Positions 1 to 10,922 of a stretch of 64,000 nucleotides of DNA are shown here, one piece after another. The stretch spans positions 372,001-436,000 of the forward strand of contig WBMQ01000001.1 in NCBI GenBank assembly GCA_016630905.1. The letters are read 5' to 3'. The notes under the pieces were generated by a model. The model was not told the DNA's origin. It saw nothing but the letters and a program-made list of their open reading frames with translations, and ran no database searches. Positions within the stretch are counted from its first letter, which is position 1. Each line of letters starts with the position of its first letter. A program made the position numbers and the translations under genes. Origin of the DNA: Capillidium heterosporum (lineage: Eukaryota; Entomophthoromycota; Entomophthoromycetes; Entomophthorales; Capillidiaceae).

Positions 1-28
1 CTGCAAGTTAGAGAGTTTAAAAGCACCT

Positions 29-2009
29 TTATAAATTATGCTGTCCTTGGTTTGGAAGGTTAAGGGTAGGATCCAGGTTAGTAGGGTTGCTTGTAGATTG
101 TGACGTAGGTGCACTAAAGGTATGTCCGTCTAAAAGAGAGGCAGGTTGGATGTAGCTGGTAGCAACCGATCTCGAATATGCTAAAGCTTCACTCAACGTC
201 TTGAATGGTCTGGATGATGGTTCTGGGAAGCTACGACCGTATTTCTTGGGCACCCGCTTTTTATATTTACGTTTTGGACGGGAGTAGGGGTTTATTAGAG
301 GCCCTTGATCGAGTACCGGTGGGGCGGAGGACAGCGAAAACTCCACAACTTCTTCATCGAGGTTACCAGAAACTTCCTCTATCGATTGGTCGTCGGGGTT
401 GGAGAAGGAAGGTCGTTCAGAATTTGTATCCGTTAAACCTTCTTGAGATTGGGTGGCAACTGCAGTCAGGTATGCCAAGTTAGGATCGGGTCGGGGAGCG
501 ATGGGGATTATGCGTGGGTTCTGCATGGCCAAAAGGTTTTTAAACATGGTGAATTGCTCTTTGGAGACTTTGGAACGCTTTCGAATCCGTGATTCCTTAG
601 CCAGCTGCAGTCGGTCCTTCAAGGGGATGAATTCGGCGCAGGCAGGTAGGTAGTGTGGTGTGGTCAGGTTTGTACCGTTCATGTCAGTGGCATCAGTAGT
701 ACTCCCAGGTTCGGGTCGAGGTGCGATAGGAACTGGAGTCCGGGCTTTGGCACGAAGTCGGTTGGTCAAAAGAGGGATTGACTTTCGCACTTGCAAACGG
801 TTTTCAAAGAACCGTAGGTTCATGGGTGGGTTTCCTGTGACGACTCGGTTGTAAAGGTATTTGTTGACGCCGACGAATCCATCTTGATCGCGCTTCCGGT
901 AGGGTCGTTTTGGAATATCCGAAGATGTGTTGCCGGTCTGAAGGTTGCGCTTTACGAGGACTTTGCGTACGGTTCCGATGGATACGGTCAGATCAAAATC
1001 GCGCTTAAGCCTATCAGCTAGAGTTGCCAAAGTGATCTTTGAGTCCTCACTCACCCATTTAAGGATCTCCTTCTCGTGTTCTTCGTTTAGTTTGTGCTTC
1101 TTGTACCCACCAATCCGCTTCATGCAAATAACTCCAGTTTTAACATAGTTGGTAATGATGTTCGAGATGGTAGTTCTCTTTATCCCACAGACCTCTGAGA
1201 TCTCAGCAGCTTTCATCTTCTTTTTATGCAAGTTGATGATGATTTCTCGGACGTTATCGGGTATAGGTTTAGATTTGACGGACCTTTTAGACTCCACGAT
1301 GACTTGGTTCGCATTCATGATGCCGTCAGCTCCATCGGAATCTTCAAACTGTCCATCTTTAGGCGAGTCTAGAAAAGATATAAGTACTATTGAGCTAAAA
1401 AACAAATTACCAGGTTCCGCAGCTTGTAGCTTTGCAAAATCAATGCCTCCATCTGATTCCTCAAATTGCCCAAGTCTAGATGAATCTAGGAGAGAGATAA
1501 ATGTTATTATACAAAGTAAAAATTGCATTACTTGATTCCAAGACTTGTAGGTTTTCAAAATCAACACCTGCATGGTTTATATTAATAAATTCAGAGTTAA
1601 GTTCGTAATTCCTATTGACTAACTCACCATTTTCCACAGTAGACAGATCATACTGATTGTTGAAATTAGAACCTCCTTGCTTCGAGCTGGATTCGCTATT
1701 TTTATAGCTAAGGTAAAAGTCTTTAATTGACTCGATTGGGATATCTTTTTCGCCAATGTTGTGATTGCTGTCGATGGGTGGAAAAGTATCTCTAGTATAA
1801 TTCATCTCATCAGTGGTGCTGCAATTTGAAAGCGAATCAATAGCAGCGGTTCTTAGATACTGGTTGCTGGTTTGGTCGGTCTCACCTCCACTAATATTCC
1901 CTTGCGAAACTTGGACATGTTCACTGGATACCTTTGTCTCAATCTTCAAAATTTGCTCGGAAGTTGAACCTTGCTTTGACTTGCTCTTGTTACCAGCTTC
2001 CTTTTCCAT
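29..2009 (-). CDS. Transposase-type HTH protein lacking a DDE domain (domesticated?)
   Basis: I join three exons: 2009-1532, 1485-1411 and 1368-29, giving about 630 aa in one frame. Introns of 46 and 42 nt have GTAA..CTAG borders. The N-terminal ~200 residues are Ser/Asn-rich and acidic. Near residues 213-325 lies a bipartite helix-turn-helix of the Tc1/pogo/IS630 kind (KAAEISEVCGIKRTTISNI, then a second module with TLADRLKRDFDLTVSIGTVR). The rest is basic and Pro-rich, with a duplicated piece (PVPIAPRPEP / IIPIAPRPDP) and a basic stretch (RPKRKYKKRVPKKYG) that could be a nuclear signal. No DDE/D catalytic domain follows the HTH, so this is probably a DNA-binding protein derived from a transposase and not an active element. 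I saw no terminal inverted repeats. The target and role are unknown. The upstream ATG at 2009 is the first in frame. Confidence 0.7.
1411..1531 (-). repeat. First copy of a tandem intron-exon duplication
   Basis: The unit holds intron 1531-1486 plus exon 1485-1411. The next unit, from 1410 downward, repeats the order: a GTAAT..CTAG intron (1410-1369) and an exon start coding DSPKDGQFEDSDG, matching DSSRLGQFEESDG here. The exon tail GIDFAKLQAAEP matches GVDFENLQVLES just before the first intron. The two introns are recognisably similar (T-rich, same ends). Confidence 0.6.
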
Positions 2010-4785
2010 AATCGCGAATAACAGAAGTTCAAATTTCCGTCCAAACTAAAATAAAATTGGATTTCAATGTTGAAAAGGATCTTTCAAGGCTTGATTAAGC
2101 TTCCTTATTCAAATTTCAGGTTCCTCCATCCCTACCAGACCAATTAGAACTAGGTACTATAGTGTTAGCTTATAAACTTGCAGATTGGAAGTTGCTTTTT
2201 TTCTCCAATCAAAGTGCTGCATCCCTTAAAGTGTGGCCACGATAATCAGAAATCTAAGTGAAGGTTGATCTGATTGACTGTGCGAAAATTAAATTGAAAA
2301 AGCTAAGACTAACTTGAAAAATTTCTCCACTAATAGAACAGGTGATTGGATAAACCTAGCTTAAAGCTTCCAGTTACCATAAGTTTTGCAGCATGGTTGG
2401 CTATAGTAATGCTGGTCACCTTTGGAATATAATCAAGCTGGTATGGTTTCAAAGTAGAGCTCTGACTAGTGCACATTTATGGAAATGCAACTTTTAGTGA
2501 CTACTTTTAGACTAAAAGAATTTTTCTCTTGTGGATAAACATAAATATGTAATGCTATGGGGCTTGATCAGATTTATAACCTATTAATTCTCCACTTGCG
2601 CATCAGTCCAACAAACTTATATTTCTAGGTAGTTGAATATTCTTAATATTTCATTTTTAATATTGGATTTTATTGTTGCATACTTCACTTCCTATATTAG
2701 GCTTGGTCGCTTTTAGCGATACCATGGGTGCTACAAAACATAGTCTTCCTGGTAGCTGATTCTAATATGCTAATCTTGATTCAGGTATGCTTTATTCCTT
2801 TACAGTGGTTTCAAAGTCAAAGTTATCAGCAGTATATACATTTTCCTGCAATGGTGTTGTGATACTAGTAACATAATGTGCTACTATCTGCCTGCCTTCT
2901 ACAGTTACGTACACTATAAAGCACTTTTTGAGCATATTTTCAACAAAATAATCCCAAACATTAGTATAGTGTTTCTTTATACAACTAGTGATCATTTTTG
3001 TGATGTAATATAGGATCAACTTCGATAATAAACTGGCAAGTATAGTCTAGATAGAATTGGAATGGTCCTAAGAATTTGGTATGAGTACCTAAATGATTAT
3101 AAGTTCGAATAGTGACCTGTTCAGATGGATTTAACAGGGCAATAGATATCAACACAAATCAACCTGTGTACCTCCCTTAAATTTTTAGAGTATATAAGCT
3201 ATCTTTTCGATGAAATACTAAGTAGTTCGAATATCACAGTTTTAGCATCGAAGGTTACTGCCTCATATGCTTCAGTTTTTAAAAAAATATAATGTAGCTT
3301 GCACTAATTGCATTTCTGATGAAAATAATATTTAAAGACTAGCTACATCGTGATGAACAGCTTATATGCCGTAGCCAGTTTAGTTGACGGCATCTTATAT
3401 TTTACTTATATATAGATAAATACCCAAAATTAAAATTCTTAAACTTTATAAAGTAAACAACCAAAGGTTCATTATCATCATAGAGGTAGCTAGAAGATTG
3501 GCAATCAAGTTAATCTGTGACCTACCTATTGAAATTACCGTCTTCAATTGTAACAAAAACTTAAGACCCTTGGTAGGCTGTTCAACATAATAAATTGGAT
3601 TAGCCCTTTGTAGTATGTAGCCACTTATATCAAGATCAGCTTTACATTTAAAGTAACTACCTTGTTTTGAAAAACTATATACACATTGATAAGGTTATGA
3701 TAAATATTATATAGCTTATCAGTACTAAGTGGTAGTGATAAAAGCTTTATATCATTGTATAAAATAAAAAGCCAGTATTATATGAAACTGTGACATATAC
3801 TCATTGGCCAATTTGAAAGGATAGGATTAAAATTTAGCCATCCGCTATGAGCCTGGCGCAGGCTTCAAAAATGCAGGTGAATTGTAGGATTCATCACAAA
3901 TTCTACTATATATAGTGAATCGAATAGAAAGCACCATATTCCATTCTTATACAGATGGCCTAAATGGATTATTAAATATATTGAAATTTTCAAGTATAAT
4001 AGCCACGCACAGAAAAAATTTGCAGATTAATAATGCGCTGGATGGTTAATGATTAAAATCCTCCTTTCATATTACCATAGATATTTTAACTTTTATGCCT
4101 TTGCACAGATAATGCTTCCTTTTCATATTACCTCTTCAGAAATTAGTGTTTTCAAGTGTGCTTAGAATTAGTAAGCATAAATTTTGCCAAAAGTTTTTAT
4201 AAGCAAACTACTAATCCTAAACTGTAGTAATTTCTGGGTAGTGATAAGCATTAGAGGCGGATTGGAGCCTTTAAGCAACCGAACCGATCATCTTTTACAT
4301 ACCTCTCTAATCGAAAAGAGTAGAAATGAGTGTGCATAACTTATATTACTTTTTTATATAGGTGATGTACACCTATTCCCATTAATTTTGAACGTAACAG
4401 TGGTAGTACTTTTCAAAAAACTTCATGCACTCCAAGATGGGCATTTCAAAATTATAAATATTGGTTTACAGATACATGTATGCTATGTGATTCAAGCGGT
4501 AGCGAAAGGTCGGAAGTACCATCCGCCATCCTATCCCTCCTTCCAACTATGCTTTGTCGGAATAGGTATCCATAATGGGGTTAGTAGAGATATGAAAAAA
4601 TGATACACCCATCTCTGTTTGTTTACAAATGAGAGTTTTATTGCAAGGACAGCAGGCCATATATCTTGTATACGTAATAACCCTCAATACTTATCCTTAA
4701 TTAAAGAGCTACGTACCACATGTTTAATTATATAATCGAATTAAACCCTCTCTAAGCATACTATATTTATAGGATAAGAAAAACG
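2010..4785. other. Intergenic, AT-rich, no supported gene
   Basis: The stretch between the HTH gene start and the GDSL promoter has many stops on both strands. A 67-codon ATG frame on the minus strand (2998-2792) and a frame near 4388-4603 (+) are isolated, lack homology I recognise and have no splice partners. I see no RNA gene or terminal repeat here. Confidence 0.5.
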
Positions 4786-4793
4786 TATATAAA
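4786..4793 (+). promoter_or_regulatory. TATA box of the GDSL hydrolase gene
   Basis: TATATAAA lies 59 nt upstream of the ATG at 4852, inside an A-rich context. Position and sequence fit a eukaryotic TATA element. Confidence 0.5.
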
Positions 4794-4851
4794 CTTAAGC
4801 CTCGGCAGCCATTATAATTATCAACTTACAAGAGACTTCAGTGAATATCGC

Positions 4852-5868
4852 ATGTATAAACTACCTTTAATCTTAACACTACTAGCATCGGTACTCTGTG
4901 CCCCCAACAAGAAGGAAAAGGAGTCGTCCTGTACACCAGCCTTAGACCTACCAAAGCTTAACGTCACCATTGACGACCTCTCGAATATCAATAGATATAT
5001 AGTCTTTGGAGACAGTTTAAATGACAACGGGAATTTGAAGCGCAAGAGTCTGAGCTTGATACCTAAAAGTAGCCAGTACTGTGGAGGCAGGTTTTCCAAT
5101 GGCTTCATCTGGTCTGACTATATCGAAAGCTACTTCAATCAAAACTCCAAAAGCTGGGGCTTATTGGAAACCAAGAACTTTGCGGTTGGTGGCTGCTCCT
5201 TCGTCAAGAAATTAAGGTCCTTTTCACGTAAGTCTGTTTGTATTACCGTTTACTAACATCATATAGCGTTACTAACATCAGTAGAAGAACAGATGCTGGT
5301 TCAGTTCCCAAAGTATGTTCAAGATAATCACATAACCAGCTTTGATAAAACTTTAGTCAGTATCTACTTTGGCGGTACTGACTACCTCATTTCTAAACTG
5401 TCGACTGACGAAGTTATCGACAAGATGGAGTACACCATTCAAACCTTGATATATTATTACCGTATACCTTACTTCATAATAGGAGATTTACCTCCGTTGA
5501 ACCGACCTTTGGAGACCTATAAACCGGACGAATCACTGCGTAGAGATCGGTTGACCGCTGAGCACAACATCAAATTTCATCAGTTGATAGATAGATTGAA
5601 AAAGTTCATCAAAGCTAACGGATTCAACACTAAGATACTGACTTTCAAGACAGACGATTATTTGGGCAAGCTGCTAAGGGGAAATGTTGATAGGAGATTT
5701 TTTGAAGGCAGGCTAGTCATTGATAAACCTTGTATGGATCCCAAATCTAAGCCACAGATCTGTTCCAATCCCAACTCGCATCTGTTCTGGGATACAAGGC
5801 ATCCTACTACCATCGTCCATAGATATGTAGCTGGAGGTATTTTGGAGCGATTGAAAGAACTGAAATAA
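4852..5868 (+). CDS. Secreted GDSL/SGNH-family lipase or esterase
   Basis: Exons are 4852-5227 and 5267-5868, joined in frame to about 325 aa. The protein opens with a clear signal peptide (MYKLPLILTLLASVLC, cut near CA-PN), so it should be secreted. Block I is VFGDSLNDNGN, with the nucleophile Ser. Block II is NFAVGGCSF, with the oxyanion Gly. Block V is FWDTRHPT, giving the Asp-x-x-His pair. The block III position reads YFGGTDYL, where the usual GxND has Thr in place of Asn. The family (plant-type GDSL lipases, thermolabile-haemolysin-like phospholipases) hydrolyses acyl esters; the substrate here cannot be told. The 39-nt intron has an unusual duplicated 3' end (see separate entry). A TATA box lies 59 nt upstream. 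Confidence 0.85.
5247..5284 (+). repeat. Duplicated branch point and 3' splice site in the GDSL intron
   Basis: Copy 1 (5247-5266) reads CGTTTACTAACATCATATAG. Copy 2 (5267-5284) reads CGTTACTAACATCAGTAG. Each holds a perfect TACTAAC branch-point sequence followed by an AG. Using the AG at 5266, 5281 or 5284 keeps the frame in every case, adding or removing five or six residues. Confidence 0.75.
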
Positions 5869-6851
5869 ATTTATAGTACTTTTCATATATTACTATTCAA
5901 AAAGTATAGTTTGAGTTTTAACAAAATATCCTTAAGCTTTAACTATTGGCTATAGGCTTACTATATGTCATATGGTCAATAATTTAAAGCTCAGTAGTTG
6001 GCTTTGTATGTTGAAAGAAAGGTTTATTGTTGGTAATATTCGATCTCTGTTATTCAATCTCAAAGCTATACCTTTAATTATTTTATAAATCCTTTTAAAT
6101 AATAAAGATATATTTCCTATCGCTTCCTTTCTACAATTTACTAGAGCCTAATCCTATATTAATCCTATCCTATATGTATATATATTGCCTGAGATTTTAC
6201 TAAAGAAAAGTTCAGAATTGTGGGTTCCTGATTATTTAAAATTTTATATCAATCATTAAGCACTATATTACTTCCTATTGGACTAATTTTTGTAGCCAAT
6301 TAGGTCCTATGCCAAGTCTGACCATTTCCTTTCCTGGATTGATTATACTATACTTTAGCATATTGTACTCTATAAGCCTATTATCTTCTATTCCTATTGT
6401 AAATCAATAAATATCTATCAAGCAATATTTATTCAATCTTAAATGTATACTTTATATTTAAAAGATAGGCCATCCTTTCTATGTTCTTTTAGAAGTTTTA
6501 TCGAATTTGTAAATCTCCAAAGCCAAAACCTCATGCTTTTATTAGTCACGTATCATATTGTATTTATATTACAGTTTCGCCTAATATAAACTTTGTGCTA
6601 CCTTCTAAAACATATACTAGTATACATAGTTCTTGTCGAGTTATAATTTCAGCAGGCTTTTATCTATAGCTTTTTAACCCTGTTCTCCTCAATTTAATAA
6701 ACTTGAATAAAATATTTAATCCAGTTTTCAATTGTCCTATAATGGATTTTATAACTATAGCATAAAAGTACATTTTTAAAAAAAGAAGTGTTTATAAAAT
6801 TAAGCTAAATATATAGATTTAACGGAATAAATATTTATTTCAAAAAATAAC
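5869..6851. other. Intergenic, AT-rich, no gene seen
   Basis: This is the shared 3' region of the convergent GDSL and permease genes. It is dense in stops and A/T runs. I see nothing beyond possible polyadenylation sequence. Confidence 0.5.
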
Positions 6852-8462
6852 CTAGTGTTCGGAAAGACTAGGGCCGAGAGTAACACCTTCCCACTTCTCG
6901 GGGTGGTTGATCCTAGAATTGCGTCTACCATAGCAAATGTAGACCAAAAGACCGATAGCAATCCATATAACCAACCTAGTCAAAGTTTCGGGGGAGGAGG
7001 TAGCAACTAATCCTATACAGGTGATAGCACCTAAGCCGGGGACAAAATAGGGACCTAAAGGTACTTTGAAAGGCCTTGGCAAATCGGGACGTCGTACTCT
7101 GAGGATAAGTACACCCAAGCATACGATGAAGAACCCAAACAGAGTACCAACCCCCGAAAGTTCGCCCAAAATATCGATAGGTAAAGTTCCAGCCATAATG
7201 GTAACGATGACTCCGACAATGGCTTGCGAGACGTAAGGGGTTCCAAATGTGGGATGTACCTTGCCGAAAAACCGAGGAAGCAAACCATCGCGAGCCATGG
7301 AGTAGAAGATACGTCCTTGGGCCATCATACCGACGATCATGGCTGTTATCATACCGAATACGGCACTGGCGCCTACTACGGCCGACAGCCACAACTTTCC
7401 AGTAGCAGATATGCCGACTGTGATAGGTTGAGGAACGTTCAATTCGTGATAGTCGACAATTCCAACTAGGACCAGGCATACTGATATGTAGAGCAAGGTG
7501 CATATAATTAGAGATCCGATGATACCTATAGGTAGGTCGCGTCCTGGGTTCTTGGCCTCCTGAGCGGCGGTAGATACCGAATCAAACCCAGTATAACAGA
7601 AGAATACAATGGAGGAGCCTTTCAAGATACCTGACGCTCCAAACTTCCCGTAGACATCGCTAGTTGCATTTGGGATGAACGGCGTGAATCTCGAAGGATC
7701 TACATCACTAGCGCAGGCGAATATGAAGACCAAAATGATGACCACCTTCAAAACTACAGCAGCCGTAGTGACTCTAGCTGACTCCTTAGTTCCCTTTATA
7801 AGTAATAGGGACAATGCAATCAAGATAACCATGGCTGGCAGGTTAAAGTAGTTACCAGTTACTTCAAAGCGGAACCGTTCCTCGGACCAGACTACCGCCG
7901 ACCCGATGATCTTTTCGTAGGGTTGGTAGCCGGAAATGTCACTTATAAACTTCTTGAGATAGCCCGACCAACCAACTGCGACAGCAGCCGTACCTACCAT
8001 GTACTCTAAGACCAAAACCCAGCCCACGATCCAGGCTAAAAATTCTCCCATAGTGGCGTAGGTGTAAGAGTAAGCAGATCCCGATACTGGGATCATGGCT
8101 GCGATCTCAGAGTAGCATAACGCTGATAAAGTAGCTACGAACCCGGCAATAGTGAAACATAGGACGACGCCTGGACCAGCATGTTTGGCAGCTACTATGC
8201 CCGAGTAAACGAAGATCCCCGTGCCGATAATGCAACCTACTCCGATACTCATTAAATCGATAGCTGTCAAGTTTTTCTTTAAGCCGGCTGAGTGCGTCTC
8301 GTGGATCATGGCTTCGACTCGCTTCTTGGCTAAAAGCTGACGCATTGTGAACTTGAAAAAGGATTCAGTAGGCTGCCTTGTTACCGTTTCATAGTGCTGA
8401 CCCTCTACCGTAGTAGCTATGGCTTCATTTTTGGTTTCGAAGCCCTTCTCGAGTTCGGACAT
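6852..8462 (-). CDS. Amino-acid permease, CAT-like (APC superfamily)
   Basis: A single uninterrupted 536-aa frame. The cytosolic start (~60 aa) is followed by NLTAIDLMSIGVGCIIGTGI, the conserved first-helix motif of APC transporters, with the unwound G-x-G-T-G-I substrate site. About 12 hydrophobic segments follow, including a CYSEIAAMIPVSGSAYSY segment typical of the CAT/YfnA subfamily and a long C-terminal membrane pair. It should import amino acids at the plasma membrane or vacuole; cationic substrates are typical of CATs but not proven here. The lack of introns and the compact form recall bacterial YfnA-type permeases, so old transfer is possible, although other genes in this window are also intronless. 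The start ATG at 8462 lies about 55 nt from a TATA element. Confidence 0.88.
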   Translation of the reverse strand: MSELEKGFETKNEAIATTVEGQHYETVTRQPTESFFKFTMRQLLAKKRVEAMIHETHSAGLKKNLTAIDLMSIGVGCIIGTGIFVYSGIVAAKHAGPGVVLCFTIAGFVATLSALCYSEIAAMIPVSGSAYSYTYATMGEFLAWIVGWVLVLEYMVGTAAVAVGWSGYLKKFISDISGYQPYEKIIGSAVVWSEERFRFEVTGNYFNLPAMVILIALSLLLIKGTKESARVTTAAVVLKVVIILVFIFACASDVDPSRFTPFIPNATSDVYGKFGASGILKGSSIVFFCYTGFDSVSTAAQEAKNPGRDLPIGIIGSLIICTLLYISVCLVLVGIVDYHELNVPQPITVGISATGKLWLSAVVGASAVFGMITAMIVGMMAQGRIFYSMARDGLLPRFFGKVHPTFGTPYVSQAIVGVIVTIMAGTLPIDILGELSGVGTLFGFFIVCLGVLILRVRRPDLPRPFKVPLGPYFVPGLGAITCIGLVATSSPETLTRLVIWIAIGLLVYICYGRRNSRINHPEKWEGVTLGPSLSEH

Positions 8463-8517
8463 TGGAGGTGGTTGTAAAGATGATTGTGTAGTTTGAAATT
8501 TTGAATGTTCTATGTCC

Positions 8518-8527
8518 TATTTATATA
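8518..8527 (-). promoter_or_regulatory. TATA box of the permease gene
   Basis: On the minus strand the sequence is TATATAAATA, about 55 nt upstream of the permease ATG at 8462. Confidence 0.5.
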
Positions 8528-10922
8528 GGAACAATGCCAAACTTTTGGGCTAAATTTTCAAAGTGGTACAATTGACACTATACTTTGCTATGGGATCATC
8601 TGATGGATCAGGTAGATTAACTAGGGTCACGCTTCCAGTGCAGTCTCAGCCTCGTCTGACTAAATACCTTAAGCTTATAGATTAAAGCAGTAGTTGCAGT
8701 CCAGTGCCCAAGTAAGTTGCAGGATGACTTTTGACTCTACTTATTCAGCAGCATCGGAACGGATACCCATCATTATAAAAATTTTATGATGCATGTGTCA
8801 ACCTGATTTTTACTTGAAGTTGGATCAATTTCCAGCTCCCACTATATGGAGGTTCTAGATGAATTTTTCGCAATACCATTGCTTTGAGGCTAAATCTTCT
8901 AGTGTGGATATTATTTCCATAACAGTTTGGCATGCTATTCGAAACTACTACTGGAATAGTAATATCCTTTTATATGTGCATGTCATTTTTGAATTTGATG
9001 GGGATAGCTGTAGGTAGTGCTGCTTTAACTTTATCACGTATAACTAGCATTCTGGTTGATAGCTGTGGATGATTTCAATAAGGAAAGCGCCAATTTCTAT
9101 AAGAGTATCATATATACAGTCAAGTCTTATTGTGACTGCTATATACTAAGTCTTTGGTGTTTTATGCCAAAAATTTACTATGTATGCGATCTTATCTTAA
9201 AACGATTGTAATCTAAAATATACAAGCTAAACCAATATTACTTTTAATATCGAACAAAGTTTAAAACTGAATATATATAGCTCAATTACTGCCGAGGCAC
9301 CAGCATTTTCTTTACTAATGTACAATCCTAGTTTTCATATGCTTTAAAATTGTAGAAAGGGGGCCCACATACAAACTTTCGGTAGCTCGGCAGTAACTCA
9401 AATAAAGTTGAAAGCAAGCCAACAACTGCAATGAGCCAAATGGTTGATGGTTTGGATCTTAGATAAGAGTTTTAGTTGAATACAGGTATGGTACATAATC
9501 AGCTAACATGTGACGGAGAAGTTTAGAGGTAGGGTTGAGCCTCGTGTTGGAGTGGAATTCTGAATTGGAAAATAGAACTCTACAGTGATCAGGTGCCTAT
9601 TTTTATTACGGTTTGGCGGAAATTTTTGCATAACTGGCAATTTCCTACTAATATGGTAATGTTGGGGATACAATCCAATTTAGTAGCTTCGGTATTATTT
9701 TGTTTCGAGAACCTATAAAGCATTTATATATTCCTTTGTAGAATTCACAAGAGTGTTATTTGTATTTTGATAGTATCGTTGAAAGGTTTTTAGATGGTTA
9801 TAGTTGATGAAAAATATTAATAAATCGAAGTGAAGATGGAAATATATCTATCATTTCATCAAGCTAATGGAATAGGATGATAGATTGTAGATATATTATA
9901 GGAATGATTCCAAACTACATTTAAATATGACAAAGCTAAAGCTTCATATAGATACATCTATCTCGAAAATAGATTCTCAAAAAGCCTATCTCTTCTGAAT
10001 GCTACTGCAAAAACATAGGTATATTATTGATACCATTAGTATAACCTATAGCAATGAAAATTTTCTGACAAAGTCTAGATATTTACTAGTTAACTCTTCA
10101 ATGCCTTATATCCTTGTCTTTTAAAAACCTAGCTAAATTTATGTCTATATAAAATATATGTATTATACATATTAGAGGAAATAAAATTGTATAGAGGTAG
10201 TTGATGTTTACAGCCCTTTCTTATTCAAAAATAATTCTTTTATCTGAAAAATACAATCTTGCAATCTGTTGTCTGTAATAAATTTTATCTTTACCTTCTG
10301 CAATCATTAAACTATAAAGGTTACTAAAAAATCAAGTTTAAATTGAAGTATAAGTAGATATATATTACTGTCAACAAACCTATACTACTAGTATGTATAT
10401 AAAGGTTCTGTGAAAGAGAACTGCTACTTGGGTAGTAAGGTAAAAACCTATTTCATCCGATCAAATTTATTGAGTACTTTATTACTATAGAATTATAATA
10501 ATAAAAGTCTAGTAAATTTGAACGGGTAGATTTTTACATCAAGCAATCTCATTTAGACAACTGGGTAAATATTTGCAATATACTATTGGCGAATTAAATG
10601 AGCCTATTTTTCAACTTTCTAATTTACAAAATTTCACCCTTTAGAAATACACATTTATGAGGCTTTGTTTGAAGCCAATAGACCTACTACAATGGAACTC
10701 AAACTTAAGAATATTGGTTATCTAATTTACCCCTATGGGGTGCGGCAATAACTTATCAAATGTATCGAGTTTATGGTGCATTTTCTTGTGATGGTGATGG
10801 GCTACTCTAAATTACTAATTTCGCCGTAAAGTGGGTTGGATTCTTACATCTGAGAAACCAAGAAGCAGCGCAACAATACCTTTAGTACCTAATCAATCTA
10901 CAGTCAACTATCAAAGCATTTT
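8528..10922. other. Intergenic between permease and Stt4
   Basis: AT-rich and full of stops in all frames. The only structure I noted is an 11-bp perfect inverted repeat, TTACTGCCGAG at 9286-9296 and its complement at 9386-9396, 89 bp apart. No coding frame, tRNA or mobile element was recognised. Confidence 0.5.
9286..9396. repeat. Short inverted repeat (11-bp arms)
   Basis: The arms TTACTGCCGAG and CTCGGCAGTAA enclose 89 bp of unremarkable sequence. They are GC-richer than the surroundings. They could be chance, a hairpin or a small relic element. Confidence 0.3.

Noticed and set aside
2792-3019. 75-codon minus-strand frame
   Set aside because: Starts with TTG, isolated in AT-rich DNA, no recognisable homology or splice partner.
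4388-4603. 71-codon plus-strand frame upstream of the GDSL gene
   Set aside because: No domain and no gene-like context.
7224-7469. Plus-strand frame opposite the permease
   Set aside because: Shadow of the conserved minus-strand transporter.
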